Assembly: GCA_021647315.1 (NCBI GenBank)
Contig: JAKIUY010000006.1
Span: 1-64,000 of the forward strand
DNA: 64,000 nt
Direction of reading: 5' to 3'
Source: Victivallaceae bacterium
Lineage (GTDB): Bacteria > Verrucomicrobiota > Lentisphaeria > Victivallales > Victivallaceae
Shown one piece after another: positions 17,091 through 26,714 of the stretch; position 1 is the first letter of the stretch; each line of letters starts with the position of its first letter. The position numbers and the translations under genes are program-made. The notes beneath the pieces were generated by a model that was not told the origin of the DNA, made no database searches, and saw nothing but the letters and a program-made list of their open reading frames with translations.

Positions 17091-18188
17091 ATGGCTGGAG
17101 TGTCAATTCAAGGTGTTACCAAAATCTATCCTGGTAACGTTACGGCTGTCGATAGTATTGATCTGGAAATTAAAGATCGTGAGTTTATGGTATTGGTAGG
17201 TCCTTCAGGTTGTGGTAAATCAACTACTTTGCGGATGATTGCCGGTCTCGAAGAGATATCTAAAGGTACGGTGAAAATCGGTGATCGGATAGTGAATGAT
17301 ATTCCACCTAAAGATCGTGACATTGCCATGGTTTTTCAGAATTATGCGCTCTACCCCCACATGTCAGTGTACGATAATATGGCGTTTGGTCTGAAACTGC
17401 GTAAATATAAGAAGGCCGAAATTAAGCGTCGGGTTGAAGAAGCAGCCAGGATTCTCAGTATTGAAGATTTCCTTGAACGTCGTCCGAAAGCACTGTCCGG
17501 TGGTCAGCGTCAGCGGGTTGCTGTTGGTCGGGCGATTGTCCGTAAGCCTGAAGCGTTCCTGTTTGATGAGCCATTGTCAAATCTTGATGCGAAGATGCGG
17601 GTCCAGATGCGGACTGAAATCAGTAAACTGCATACTCAGCTTGAAACAACTATGATCTATGTGACCCATGATCAGGTTGAAGCGATGACCATGGGCGACC
17701 GGATTTGCGTAATGAAAGATGGTCTGATTCAGCAGGTTGCTGATCCAATTACACTGTATGATAAACCTGTCAACTTGTTTGTTGCCGGTTTTATCGGCAC
17801 TCCGCCGATGAATTTCTTCCACGGTGGTTTAAGTGCCAATGGCGATGACCTCACATTCAAAGAAGATACTTTCGAGGTTAACTTGCCGGTAGAGTGGAAA
17901 GAACTCATGACACCGTACGTGGGTAAAAAAGTTACTTTTGGCATCCGACCGGAAGATATCGGTTCAGAACAGGCCGAAAGTGGAGATTTTCCTAAGATCA
18001 AAGCGGTTGTTGAAGTTGTCGAACCAATGGGAGCTGAAACCTATCTTTATATGAATACCGGCAAGCACCCGTTTATTGCCAGAGTTGATGCGCATCTCGC
18101 TTTCAAAGTAGGGCAGGAGATTGAACTGGCGCTTTATATGCCGAAAGCGCATATGTTTGATACCACAAGTGAGAATATAATTCTTTAA
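17091..18188 (+). CDS. Sugar ABC transporter ATPase (MalK/UgpC/MsmK type)
   Basis: Cytoplasmic ATP-binding subunit of a CUT1-type carbohydrate importer (365 aa). Walker A is GPSGCGKST (about 37), Q-loop [13 protein letters not shown], signature [14 protein letters not shown], Walker [13 protein letters not shown], and the H-loop VTHDQVEAM. The C-terminal OB-fold regulatory domain (TOBE; about 240-365, FGIRPEDI) is complete. No permease or binding-protein gene is adjacent; orphan ATPases of this group are known to serve several importers. AAGGAG precedes the ATG. A 45-bp deletion derivative of the MITE-like repeat lies just after the stop and could act as a terminator hairpin. Confidence 0.92.
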   Translation: MAGVSIQGVTKIYPGNVTAVDSIDLEIKDREFMVLVGPSGCGKSTTLRMIAGLEEISKGTVKIGDRIVNDIPPKDRDIAMVFQNYALYPHMSVYDNMAFGLKLRKYKKAEIKRRVEEAARILSIEDFLERRPKALSGGQRQRVAVGRAIVRKPEAFLFDEPLSNLDAKMRVQMRTEISKLHTQLETTMIYVTHDQVEAMTMGDRICVMKDGLIQQVADPITLYDKPVNLFVAGFIGTPPMNFFHGGLSANGDDLTFKEDTFEVNLPVEWKELMTPYVGKKVTFGIRPEDIGSEQAESGDFPKIKAVVEVVEPMGAETYLYMNTGKHPFIARVDAHLAFKVGQEIELALYMPKAHMFDTTSENIIL

Positions 18189-18193
18189 CTAAA

Positions 18194-18238
18194 GAGGCAA
18201 TTTTAAAACTCTGCTGTGAAGAGTTTTGAAATCACCTC
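18194..18238. repeat. MITE-like repeat, deletion copy C
   Basis: Only the two terminal inverted repeats remain: GAGGCAATTTTAAAACTC and, after nine bases, GAGTTTTGAAATCACCTC. The result is a stable hairpin directly after the ABC ATPase gene. Confidence 0.75.
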
Positions 18239-18288
18239 TAAAAATTATGGACTGGTCGTGGTTATCCATGACCGGTATTTAGTAAAAA

Positions 18289-18440
18289 ATCTTCAGGGCA
18301 AGGTAACTTCGAGATACTTTAAGCTTTTAAAGTATAAACGAAGGATTCCTGACCGGCGGTAACAGTCCGCGACTCTTTTTTCGGAAAGACTGACATGGTG
18401 AAATTCCATGACCGACAGTATAGTCTGGATGCAAGAAGAT
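18289..18440 (+). promoter_or_regulatory. FMN riboswitch (RFN element) with an enlarged P2
   Basis: The conserved FMN aptamer is clear: ATCTTCAGGGCAAGGT opens it, GACCGGCGGT and CAGTCCGCGAC follow, then CATGGTGAAATTCCATGACC (P6), GACAGTATAGTCTGGATG and the closing GAAGAT. Unusually the P2 loop, normally a short TGAAA-type loop, holds about 37 extra bases that form their own hairpin (CTTCG..CGAAG enclosing ATACTTTAA..TTTAAAGTAT, roughly 18307-18343). A terminator (18473-18500) follows, so it likely controls ribBA-ribH by transcription attenuation when FMN is abundant. Confidence 0.93.
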
Positions 18441-18472
18441 TGTCAACTGATATAAAATTATCATTGATTTTC

Positions 18473-18500
18473 AGCCCTGATTTTTTCAGGGCTTTTTTTT
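18473..18500 (+). terminator. Riboswitch-associated intrinsic terminator
   Basis: AGCCCTGA (18473-18480) pairs with TCAGGGCT (18486-18493) and is followed by a T-run. It lies between the FMN aptamer and ribBA, the expected place for the expression platform. Confidence 0.9.
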
Positions 18501-18547
18501 GTAAAATATTCAAGCAGGATGCTTGAACTACATTGAGAAAATTAATT

Positions 18548-19744
18548 ATGACAGTTAAATTTGATCCGATAGAAGAGGTGGTTGCTGCAATTGAGCGTGG
18601 CGAAATAGTTGTGGTCACCGATGATGAAAATCGTGAAAATGAAGGTGACCTGATTGCGGCTGCCGCCAAAATATCACCGGAAATTATTAACTTCATGGCA
18701 ACGCACGGGCGCGGATTGATCTGTGTGCCGATCAGTGAGGCGCGTGGGCGTGAATTGGATCTGGCATCTATGGCGCAGGATAATGACCCGTTTAAAACCG
18801 CGTTTACGATGAGTATTGATGTCAAAAAAGGTACCACAACCGGAATCTCTGCTTTTGACCGAGCGGCAACCATCAAAGCAATGCTGGATCCTGCCTCCGG
18901 TATAGGGGATTTTATTTCTCCGGGACACGTTTTCCCGCTGGTCGCACGTGACGGGGGAGTATTGCGTCGTGCCGGGCATACTGAAGCTGCCGTCGATTTG
19001 GCTCAGATTGCCGGATTGGCACCTGCCGGAGTTATTTGTGAAATAATGAATGACGACGGAACCATGGCCAGAGTTCCTCAGCTTGACGCGTTCAGACGCA
19101 AACATAATTTGAAATGGTGTTCGATTGCCGAACTTATTGCATTCCGGCGGAAAAATGAAATTTTAATTGAAAAAGGTCATATCGCCAAATTGCCGACCAG
19201 TTTCGGTGAATTTAAGATTCAGATATACAAATCAAGAATTGATGGTCTTGAACATCTGGCTTTAATCAAGGGCGATGTCAGTGGCTGCGAAAATGTTCTG
19301 GTTAGAGTTCATAGTGAATGTTTGACCGGAGATGTTTTCGGTTCAGAACGCTGTGACTGCGGGGAGCAGTTGCATACCGCGATGCAGATGATTGCCGAAG
19401 AGGAATGCGGCATGGTTGTCTACATGCGGCAGGAAGGACGCGGGATTGGCCTTGGTAATAAGATTCATGCCTATCGACTTCAGGATGAAGGTGCTGATAC
19501 GGTTGAGGCTAATGAACAGCTGGGTTTTGCCGCTGATCTGCGTGATTACGGCATCGGGGTTCAGATATTACTTGACCAGGGGGTGAAATCAATTCGCCTG
19601 CTGACTAATAACCCTCGGAAAATTGTCGGTCTTTCAGGTTACGGCCTGAAGGTAAAGGAGCGGGTGCCGCTGATAATTGAACCGCGTGAACATAATGAAC
19701 GATATTTAATGGCGAAAAAGAAAAAACTTGGACATATGTTTTAA
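18548..19744 (+). CDS. ribBA: Bifunctional DHBP synthase / GTP cyclohydrolase II
   Basis: Makes both riboflavin precursors: 3,4-dihydroxy-2-butanone 4-phosphate from ribulose 5-phosphate, and the pyrimidine precursor from GTP. The N-terminal half (about 1-205) has [12 protein letters not shown] and [11 protein letters not shown] of RibB; the C-terminal half (about 206-398) has the zinc cysteines in [27 protein letters not shown], and [15 protein letters not shown] of RibA. The ATG at 18548 is preferred over the upstream in-frame TTG at 18533 because [10 protein letters not shown] is the usual beginning; the ribosome-binding site is weak either way. It is controlled by the FMN riboswitch upstream and followed by ribH. 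Confidence 0.95.
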   Translation: MTVKFDPIEEVVAAIERGEIVVVTDDENRENEGDLIAAAAKISPEIINFMATHGRGLICVPISEARGRELDLASMAQDNDPFKTAFTMSIDVKKGTTTGISAFDRAATIKAMLDPASGIGDFISPGHVFPLVARDGGVLRRAGHTEAAVDLAQIAGLAPAGVICEIMNDDGTMARVPQLDAFRRKHNLKWCSIAELIAFRRKNEILIEKGHIAKLPTSFGEFKIQIYKSRIDGLEHLALIKGDVSGCENVLVRVHSECLTGDVFGSERCDCGEQLHTAMQMIAEEECGMVVYMRQEGRGIGLGNKIHAYRLQDEGADTVEANEQLGFAADLRDYGIGVQILLDQGVKSIRLLTNNPRKIVGLSGYGLKVKERVPLIIEPREHNERYLMAKKKKLGHMF

Positions 19745-19782
19745 AGTGTCCAGTAATCTTACACGAAAAGTTTTTAATCAAT

Positions 19783-19799
19783 TTACCCGTCACGGGTAA
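19783..19799. promoter_or_regulatory. Palindrome in the ribBA-ribH gap
   Basis: TTACCCGT and ACGGGTAA form a perfect 8-bp inverted repeat around one base, ten bases before the ribH ribosome-binding site (GGAGG). It could affect ribH translation or be an operator; nothing decides between these. Confidence 0.35.
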
Positions 19800-19817
19800 T
19801 AAACGGAGGATGTAATA

Positions 19818-20294
19818 ATGAAAACAGGCACAATCTACGAAGGTAATTTGCAAGCGGATGGGCTTAAATTTGGTATTGTCTGCGGCCGCTTTAATGAATT
19901 TTTTGTCAGTAAACTGCTTGATGGCGCGATTGATACAGTTGTTCGTCATGGCGGCACTGCTAAAGCAATTGATGTGGCCTGGGTGCCTGGAGCTTATGAA
20001 GTTCCATTTGCCGCTAAAAAATTTATCGAAAAGGGTGGCTACGATGCAATTATCGCTCTTGGCGTGGTTATTCAGGGCTCAACTCCGCATGCTGGTTATA
20101 TTAATGCTGAAGTCTCCAAGGCGCTGGCTCAGCTTTCCTTGGGAAGTGGTGTGCCAGTCGCTTATGGTATGGTTACTGCGGATAATATTGAACAGGCGAT
20201 TGAGCGCAGTGGGACCAAAGCGGGCAACAAGGGTGCGGATGCGGCAATGGCAGCGATGGAAATGGCTAATTTAAATCAGGCATTTGCCAAATGA
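19818..20294 (+). CDS. ribH: 6,7-dimethyl-8-ribityllumazine synthase
   Basis: Condenses the two RibBA-derived intermediates to lumazine, the last step before riboflavin synthase. The 158-residue protein shows [26 protein letters not shown], the active-site loop [14 protein letters not shown] with the catalytic His, [20 protein letters not shown] and the GNKGADAAM end, all typical. A GGAGG ribosome-binding site precedes the ATG. Its last codons overlap the start of nusB by four bases, a ribH-nusB order common in bacteria. Confidence 0.95.
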   Translation: MKTGTIYEGNLQADGLKFGIVCGRFNEFFVSKLLDGAIDTVVRHGGTAKAIDVAWVPGAYEVPFAAKKFIEKGGYDAIIALGVVIQGSTPHAGYINAEVSKALAQLSLGSGVPVAYGMVTADNIEQAIERSGTKAGNKGADAAMAAMEMANLNQAFAK

Positions 20295-20791
20295 GTTTGA
20301 CAACAAAAAAATCTCAGGTTCATTACCGGCATCTCGGACGTGAAATGGCTCTGCAGTTTATGTTTCAGTGCGATGTGGTAGAGTGCGACGATGATAATTC
20401 AGTTATGGAGCGCTTTTGGGAACAGTTGAAAAGCTCAATTGATGAATGTGATGAACGGCTCTTTCGGCGTGGCCGCAGATATGCTGAATCATTGATTGCC
20501 AGTGTTAAGAATGAACAGATATTGATTGATGAGAAAATTAGTAAGTTTTCTGAAAGCTGGGATATTGACCGGATGACAGTTGTTGATCGTAATATTGTCA
20601 GAATTGCAGTTGATGAAATGCTTTTCGTGCCGGAGATACCGCCGGTCGTGAGTATTGATGAAGCCGTGACGCTGGCACTTGAGTTCAGCGACGAACGGGC
20701 AATGATATTTATTAACGGTATCCTCAATGCTTTGAAAGATAGTTTGAAACGTCCGCCGAGAGAGAAGGTCGAATCTCTTGGCAAGATTTGA
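20291..20791 (+). CDS. nusB: Transcription antitermination factor NusB
   Basis: RNA-binding all-helical protein that, with NusE (S10), supports rRNA antitermination. The 166-residue product has the family's opening [18 protein letters not shown], the middle [20 protein letters not shown] and the late [19 protein letters not shown] followed by FINGILNAL. It starts inside the end of ribH (ATGA overlap), so it is translationally coupled. A slight C-terminal extension ([16 protein letters not shown]) is unremarkable. Confidence 0.93.
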   Translation: MSLTTKKSQVHYRHLGREMALQFMFQCDVVECDDDNSVMERFWEQLKSSIDECDERLFRRGRRYAESLIASVKNEQILIDEKISKFSESWDIDRMTVVDRNIVRIAVDEMLFVPEIPPVVSIDEAVTLALEFSDERAMIFINGILNALKDSLKRPPREKVESLGKI

Positions 20792-20897
20792 GGTTTCACT
20801 TCCGCTTCCGCCTGCCTGTGGCAGACAGGTAGCGATGTAGGAGCGGAGTTTTAAGCGGCATCTGCCTTCAGGTGCCATCTGATTAGGAATATTTATT

Positions 20898-21821
20898 ATG
20901 AAGACAATTTTTTCAGTATTTAAACGAGGTTTACAGAAGACGACAACTTCGATGTCGCGTTCTCTTGCTTCGGTGTTTTCCGGAACTGCGGTATGGGATG
21001 ATGAAACGTTTGAAGATCTTGAGGCAATGCTGATTTCAGCTGATTTCGGCGTCAAAGCTGCTTTAAATATCGTTGATGATATTCGTGATCGCTATTCGCG
21101 CGGTATGATTGAGACTTCAGATGATATTTTCAAAGTTGCCGCAGAAGATGTCTGCACTATTTTACAACGCAATATCCGCCCGGTAAATTATCAGTCTGGC
21201 GCACCGACAATTATAATGATGATCGGAGTTAACGGTAGTGGTAAGACGACAACGGCGGGGAAACTTGCCGCACGCTGGGTCGGTGATAATAGAAAAGTTA
21301 TGCTTGCCGCATGTGATACGTTTCGGGCAGCCGCGGTTGAACAGTTAACCTTATGGAGTGAACGCACTGGCTCGTCGATGATTTCTGCTCTGCATGGTGC
21401 AGATCCGGCTTCAGTCGCTTTTGATGCCACTAAGGCAGCCATTGCCAGAAATATGGATGTACTACTGCTTGATACTGCTGGACGTCAGCATAATAACAAG
21501 GGGTTGATGGAGGAGCTGGCGAAAATGCGGCGTTCAATTGTCAAGGCATGTCCTGGAGCTCCGCATGAAGTGTGGCTGACGGTGGATGCCAGTCTGGGTT
21601 CCAATGCGGTCAATCAGGCGCGGGAATTTTCACGTTTTGCAGATATAACCGGGCTGATATTGACCAAGCTTGACGGTACTGGTAAAGGCGGAATGGCGGT
21701 AGCATTGCAACAGGAATTTTCCTTGCCGGTCTTTTTTGTCGGGCTTGGCGAACAACCTGATGACCTGCAGCCGTTTGACCCCGGTTTTTACTCATCAGCA
21801 CTGTTCGGTGTAGGTAAATGA
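20898..21821 (+). CDS. ftsY: Signal recognition particle receptor FtsY
   Basis: SRP GTPase that docks ribosome-nascent-chain complexes at the membrane for SecYEG insertion. The 307-residue protein consists of the N domain (about 30-105) and the G domain: GVNGSGKTTTAGKLAA (G1, about 111), CDTFRAAAVEQL, LLLDTAGRQHNN (G3), LTKLDGTGKGGMA (G4/closing loop) and FVGLGEQPDDLQPF (end). The acidic A domain of E. coli FtsY is absent, leaving a short basic, amphipathic start (FKRGLQKTTTSMSRSL), as in many bacteria. The next gene overlaps its stop codon by four bases. Confidence 0.95.
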   Translation: MKTIFSVFKRGLQKTTTSMSRSLASVFSGTAVWDDETFEDLEAMLISADFGVKAALNIVDDIRDRYSRGMIETSDDIFKVAAEDVCTILQRNIRPVNYQSGAPTIIMMIGVNGSGKTTTAGKLAARWVGDNRKVMLAACDTFRAAAVEQLTLWSERTGSSMISALHGADPASVAFDATKAAIARNMDVLLLDTAGRQHNNKGLMEELAKMRRSIVKACPGAPHEVWLTVDASLGSNAVNQAREFSRFADITGLILTKLDGTGKGGMAVALQQEFSLPVFFVGLGEQPDDLQPFDPGFYSSALFGVGK

Positions 21822-23158
21822 GGTTTCGGTTCGCAAGCGTTAAAATATTATTGATATTGATGCTGTCATTGCCGGTATTGCTGATTAATGCTGCTGATTT
21901 TAAATTAGATCAACTACTTGCTGAACAGAATAAATTATGGCAAAACTCGCCGAAGACTTTTGTCGCAAAATGTGGCTGGACGAAGTTCAAATGGAACAGT
22001 GCAAAAAAAAATTCACTCTACTATTCTGCGGTCAAAGGCGGCAAGCTTATGCTCGGAAAATCGCGGATAATCGAAATTGTCGCGCGGTTTAGCGATAAGA
22101 GGTTGCAACGGCTTGAAATCTCCCTCTATAATCGCGGGGATGCCGGTGACGTGACGGTAAAAGTTTTTGAGCATAAACTTATGACAGTGAGAACCTACCT
22201 AAATCAGCTTTTGGATTATGACCGAACCCCGGAGAAACTTCGCAAACGTCTCGCAGGCAGCAAAATTTTTCATTCAATCTGGGAAACTAAATTTGCTGTG
22301 GCTAAATTGCGATGGAGTTTAAGTAAATTTAATAGAACAGAACGTCCGGAGTTTATTTCGCTTTATCTTTATTCTCCAAATGGTAAAATGCAGTCAGCAA
22401 AAGCTTCAGTCAGTAAGAAATTATTGCCGGAACGGGTTCAACATGATAAGGATGGCGGTAAATATCTTGAATTGCCGATGGTTGACCAAGGTGCTAAAGG
22501 GTACTGTGTGGTCGCAGTTCTGGAACGGGTTATGAAGTATTACGGTTCGGATATTGATCAGCATATGCTTGCTGAACTGGTCAGTGCTTCGGCGGCATAC
22601 GGCACTAGTCTCAAGGAAATGGTTAATGCGCTGAAAGAGGCTGATCATAAACTGGGGGTTAAATTCAAACTGCTCTATCAAAATCAGGCGATAAGCGAAT
22701 ATTCAAGTTTTACCACACTGATAAAACGGTATAATAAACTGGCACGCAAAGCCGGGAATAAACGGCTTAAAATAGACAAGTTTACCGCGAGTTACGAGAA
22801 GCAAAGATATTATGACCCGTTGAAGTTTCTTCATGTTGTAAATCCAGACATTTATGCGGATGTGCGCATGAAATATTACCGTTCTGATAGCAAACGTTTT
22901 TTCCGTGATATTGAAAAATATATTACGCTTGGTATTCCAGTACTGTGGAGTGTGCAACTCGGAATTTTTCCTGAACAGGGCAAAAAGCAGTCGAACGGTG
23001 GACATCTGCGACTGATTGTCGGCTTTAATAAAGCTACTGAAACCATTTTTTATTCCGATACATGGGGCAAAGGGCATGAATTGAAAAAGATGCCATACAA
23101 ACAGGCGTGGGCGATGAGTACAGGTCTCTATCTGATGCCGCCAAGGTTTCAACGTTAA
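21818..23158 (+). CDS. Secreted C39-like cysteine peptidase family protein
   Basis: A 446-residue protein with a signal peptide (VKILLILMLSLPVLLINAA, about 8-26). The N-terminal 190 residues resemble no domain I know. The C-terminal 250 residues match the C39-like papain fold: LPMVDQGAKGYCVVAVLERV with the presumed nucleophile Cys (about 228) and Gln of the oxyanion hole, then GGHLRLIVGFN with the His and an Asp in YSDTWG. An insertion of about 100 residues separates the two halves. It would act outside the cytoplasm on peptides or cell-wall material; the substrate is unknown. The start overlaps the ftsY stop (ATGA), which implies translational coupling to an unrelated housekeeping gene. Confidence 0.7.
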   Translation: MRFRFASVKILLILMLSLPVLLINAADFKLDQLLAEQNKLWQNSPKTFVAKCGWTKFKWNSAKKNSLYYSAVKGGKLMLGKSRIIEIVARFSDKRLQRLEISLYNRGDAGDVTVKVFEHKLMTVRTYLNQLLDYDRTPEKLRKRLAGSKIFHSIWETKFAVAKLRWSLSKFNRTERPEFISLYLYSPNGKMQSAKASVSKKLLPERVQHDKDGGKYLELPMVDQGAKGYCVVAVLERVMKYYGSDIDQHMLAELVSASAAYGTSLKEMVNALKEADHKLGVKFKLLYQNQAISEYSSFTTLIKRYNKLARKAGNKRLKIDKFTASYEKQRYYDPLKFLHVVNPDIYADVRMKYYRSDSKRFFRDIEKYITLGIPVLWSVQLGIFPEQGKKQSNGGHLRLIVGFNKATETIFYSDTWGKGHELKKMPYKQAWAMSTGLYLMPPRFQR

Positions 23159-23362
23159 TTTACTTTGTTACGCAAGCGAATATATAGTGCACTGCACTGG
23201 AAATCTCAATTTTATTCGTCTGATAAAGGATTTTTTTTCTTGCAGGGTTGAAATTTTGCTTTTCAGGTGTTAATTTTAACAGATAGTCTTGTATAGAAAA
23301 GAGGCATAGTGAAAATAAGTTTAAATCATACAGGTTTTTAATCATAAAAGTTTGAGGTATTC

Positions 23363-24964
23363 ATGTTTAAGAAAATCCAGGGTGTGCTGCTCGTAAGTGT
23401 CGTTGTGATGTTGTTTGGCTGCTATAGCAGTGAAGAAGAATTCCGTGACGAGCGCGTTAAAAAAGCCAAGAAACATTACGAAGAGATTAACAAAAAAGTA
23501 ATTCCTGCGGGCAAAATATTTACGTTGCCGGAATGTATTAGGCTGGCACTTGAGCAGAATCTTGATTTGAAAGTATTTGAATTACGTGAAGCGGTTAATC
23601 GTGAACGCAAAACTGCCGCAATGCTCGGTATGCTGCCTGAACTTAATGTAAGCATGGATGCAACCCATCGTAATAATGAACCGGGTTCAAGCAGTGAAAA
23701 TATTAAAACCGGTGCTCAAACTTTTGCGCCGAGTAAAAGTTCTGAAAAAGATGAAGTTGCTTTTAAACTTGAGATGGCACTTAGTACGCTTGACTTTGGT
23801 TTGGCATACTTTAATTCATCGCAAGCACATGACCGGATGATTCTTACCAGGCAACAGACCAGACGCGCGGCGCAAAATCTGAAACTTGATGTGGTTAAAA
23901 CTTATCTTAAAGTAGCAGCAGCGCAGGATGCGATTGAGACCACTGAAGCACTGATTAAGAAATGTCATAATATTCAGAAAGTTATTACAGAGTTGATGAA
24001 GTCGAAACGTGTCTCCGCAATGCGTCTGCTGGATGAACGTAAACGTTTCATCAGACTTGAAAAACGCTTGATGACTTATCGGCGCAGTTATAATAATGCC
24101 TGCATCGAACTTCGGGCTTTGATGGGCTATCTGCCGATTAATGATATTCGGGTCGATACTAGTGCTTTGAAAGAGATTACCGTGGTTGATTTGCCGAGTA
24201 TTGATACTTTGGAAAAAATCGCTCTGGTTGAACGTCCTGAGCTTTATCAGCTTGATATTCAAGTCAGTATCACAGTGACTGAAGCACGTAAAACTATTCT
24301 GATGATGTTCCCCAACGTTCGGATCTTTGCTGATTTTAACAATTCTTCCAATAAATTTCTCTACCACCAGAGTTGGTGGGAAATAGGGATAAGAGCTGCT
24401 TATAACCTGCTTAAACTTCCTGAACAGGTTGCCAAATATTATGCAATTGAAACCGAAGCTGATGAGCTGGCGATGCGTACTTTGGCACTCTCAATCGGGG
24501 TCATGTCGCAGGTGCGGATTGCTCAGGCCAATATTGATGATGTTCGGGAACGTTATGAACTTGATAATAAAGTTTACCAGGCTTATGCTGATCATTTGAA
24601 AGTTGCGTTGGGTAACTATCAAGCTGGTGGTGCCCTGTCAAAACTTGAAATCAATCGGCTTGAACTCGAAACTGCTGAAACCGAAATTGATCGCCTTTTA
24701 GCATTGAGCAATTACTACCTTTCATACTATCGTCTGCTGAATACTGTCGGTGTTACTTCACTTGACAAGGAGACAGTAAAAACTATTATGGCTGAAATTC
24801 AACGTTCAGATAGGTTGAAAGCGGAGAAAAAAGAGCAGTTGGTCAGGGCAAGAGAAGCGATAAAAGATACTTCTGATACTTTCAACGGTGTAGATCTGAG
24901 AGATAACACTACGACCGAGAACGAGCGGGCTAAGCTTGATGCTTTGCTTGCAGATGCAAAATAA
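23363..24964 (+). CDS. TolC-family outer membrane efflux lipoprotein
   Basis: Outer-membrane channel component of the OEP/TolC type (533 aa). A lipoprotein signal ends in LFGC (Cys about 20), so it is lipid-anchored. Two homologous halves follow, each with the TolC layout: FTLPECIRLALEQNLDLKVF (start of repeat 1), long helices with heptads, and in the second half VYQAYADHLKVALGNYQAGG and LETAETEIDRLL. A charged C-terminal tail (about 480-533) extends past the family core. No adaptor or pump gene is next to it, so the partner is unknown. GAGG precedes the ATG. Confidence 0.82.
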   Translation: MFKKIQGVLLVSVVVMLFGCYSSEEEFRDERVKKAKKHYEEINKKVIPAGKIFTLPECIRLALEQNLDLKVFELREAVNRERKTAAMLGMLPELNVSMDATHRNNEPGSSSENIKTGAQTFAPSKSSEKDEVAFKLEMALSTLDFGLAYFNSSQAHDRMILTRQQTRRAAQNLKLDVVKTYLKVAAAQDAIETTEALIKKCHNIQKVITELMKSKRVSAMRLLDERKRFIRLEKRLMTYRRSYNNACIELRALMGYLPINDIRVDTSALKEITVVDLPSIDTLEKIALVERPELYQLDIQVSITVTEARKTILMMFPNVRIFADFNNSSNKFLYHQSWWEIGIRAAYNLLKLPEQVAKYYAIETEADELAMRTLALSIGVMSQVRIAQANIDDVRERYELDNKVYQAYADHLKVALGNYQAGGALSKLEINRLELETAETEIDRLLALSNYYLSYYRLLNTVGVTSLDKETVKTIMAEIQRSDRLKAEKKEQLVRAREAIKDTSDTFNGVDLRDNTTTENERAKLDALLADAK

Positions 24965-25111
24965 GTTTCGGTACGGAATAATTTTTCTATGTACTGTGAA
25001 ATAAGGCGGATTCATTTGATTGATGAATTCGTCTTTTTCATTTTTGTCGGTTGTGAAAACGACTCGGTGCATGCTATATTACATGATATTTTTTTATCTA
25101 ATAGAAATTAT

Positions 25112-25201
25112 ATTTTTGACAGGATAACAGGATTAGACAGGATAAAAAAATCTTGTCCATCCTGTTATCCTGTCTGAAAAGTTCCGGCAAAGCCGGTTAT
25201 G
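25112..25201 (-). repeat. GACAGGAT-type palindromic repeat, copy 2
   Basis: GACAGGATAACAGGAT (25118-25133) and ATCCTGTTATCCTGTC (25159-25174) are perfect 16-bp inverted repeats, followed by a TTCCGGC/GCCGGTT hairpin. The element is the inverted relative of 12940-13036. It makes up most of the 308-bp gap before dapL. Confidence 0.85.
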
Positions 25202-25272
25202 TTTATAATTTGCATAAACTACCCCAAAACGGGTTAGTGGTTCGCACAAAAATAACGAGGAATTTTAATATT

Positions 25273-26508
25273 ATGGAAAGCTTTTTACAGACAAACTTTG
25301 CTGAACGCATCGGTGGTGATAAATTTGGCAAAGATACGGCAGTTTATAAATTTGAAAAAATTAAACGGGCAAAACGGGCCGCAATGGAAGCCAACCCGGA
25401 TATCGAACTGATTGATATGGGGGTAGGGGAACCGGATGATATGGCTTTCCCGAAAGTAATCGAAACTTTAATCCGTGAAGCGGCTGATTGGAATAACCGT
25501 ACTTATGCTGATAACGGAATTGATGAGTTTAAACAGGCCGCCGCAACTTACATGGATGAACTTTATGGAGTGAAACTTAATCCTGTGACTGAGGTTGTTC
25601 ATGCGGTCGGTAGTAAATCCGCCCTGGCGATGTTGCCGGCAGTTTTTATTAACCCCGGCGATATTACTATTATGACGATTCCAGGCTACCCGGTTATGGG
25701 AACTTGGACCAAATATTTTGAAGGTGAAGTAGTCAATCTGCCACTGCTTGAAGAAAATGGGTTTAAACCGGATTTGGATAGCCTGACTGCCGATCAGTGT
25801 AAACGGGCCAAACTGCTTTATCTTAATTATCCCAATAATCCGACCGGTGCTTCAGCAGATAGAGCATTTTTTGCTAAAGCGATCAGTTTTGCCAAAGCCA
25901 ATGATATTCTGATTGTTTCTGATGCCGCTTATGCGCCACTCAATTTCAAAGGTGATCCGCTCAGTATTCTTTCATTACCGGGTGGTATGGATGTTGCGGT
26001 TGAACTGCACAGTATGTCTAAGGGATTCAATATGACCGGCTGGCGGTTGAGCTGGGTATGTGGTAATGAACTTGCGGTGAAGGCGTTTGCCAGCGTTAAG
26101 GATAATGCTGACAGCGGACAGTTCGCGGCAATTCAGAAAGCCGCAGCCGTTGCTTTGGCAAATCAGGCTGAAATTACCCCGAAGATTTGTGATAAATATG
26201 AACGTCGGCTGAAAAGTATGGCCGCTTCGTTGCATAAAATCGGTTTCCCGGCAAAAGTTCCGGAAGGTTCTTTTTACCTCTATGTGAAAGCACCGAAAGG
26301 GATAAAAGGCGGCGAAACATTCAATTCCGGTGAAGATTTCAGTCAATGGCTGATTAAAGAAAAACTGATCAGTTCTGTGCCGTGGGATGATGCCGGTAAC
26401 TTTGTCCGGTTCGGTGCTACATTTGTTGCCCGTGGCGGTATTGAAGAAGAACAGCAGGTGCTTGATGAATTCGGTAAACGTTTCAGTGGACTTGAGTTTG
26501 TCTGGTAA
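25273..26508 (+). CDS. dapL: LL-diaminopimelate aminotransferase (DapL-type)
   Basis: PLP aminotransferase that converts tetrahydrodipicolinate directly to LL-diaminopimelate for lysine and peptidoglycan synthesis in plants, chlamydiae and several bacterial groups. The 411-residue protein has the family opening FAERIGGDKFGKDTAVYKFE, then IDMGVGEPDDMAFP, the PLP-binding YLNYPNNPTGA and SDAAYAPL, the Schiff-base lysine in HSMSKGFNMTGWRLSWV, and a late FVRFGATFVARGG. The start at 25273 follows CGAGGAAT; an in-frame extension of 40 codons upstream runs through a dispersed repeat and is not used. Other class I aminotransferase roles cannot be fully excluded. Confidence 0.82.
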   Translation: MESFLQTNFAERIGGDKFGKDTAVYKFEKIKRAKRAAMEANPDIELIDMGVGEPDDMAFPKVIETLIREAADWNNRTYADNGIDEFKQAAATYMDELYGVKLNPVTEVVHAVGSKSALAMLPAVFINPGDITIMTIPGYPVMGTWTKYFEGEVVNLPLLEENGFKPDLDSLTADQCKRAKLLYLNYPNNPTGASADRAFFAKAISFAKANDILIVSDAAYAPLNFKGDPLSILSLPGGMDVAVELHSMSKGFNMTGWRLSWVCGNELAVKAFASVKDNADSGQFAAIQKAAAVALANQAEITPKICDKYERRLKSMAASLHKIGFPAKVPEGSFYLYVKAPKGIKGGETFNSGEDFSQWLIKEKLISSVPWDDAGNFVRFGATFVARGGIEEEQQVLDEFGKRFSGLEFVW

Positions 26509-26563
26509 ATTTGCAGGATGTAATTTTATTGATGAATTACTAAGGTTATAAAGCCTGCAAATT
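26508..26563 (+). terminator. Nested hairpin after dapL
   Basis: AATTTGCAGG (26508-26517) pairs with CCTGCAAATT (26554-26563), and inside it GTAATT pairs with AATTAC. It overlaps the dapL stop codon. No T-run follows, so it may be a processing or stability element rather than an intrinsic terminator. Confidence 0.4.
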
Positions 26564-26714
26564 GTGATGCTTCGCACCGGGAAAAATGTGGGTGCGGCGA
26601 ATAATATAATGTGGGAGCCGATCTCCGAGCGGCGAATGTCTTTTAAAATGATGGAAAAAATCTGCCCATTACGGGCATTAACCCTTCGCAATATGCGGAA
26701 AAGGAGTACGAATA

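Noticed and set aside
25153-25272. Upstream extension of the dapL reading frame
   Set aside because: The extra 40 codons run through a GACAGGAT repeat and lack a start signal, while 25273 has a ribosome-binding site and the usual N-terminus.
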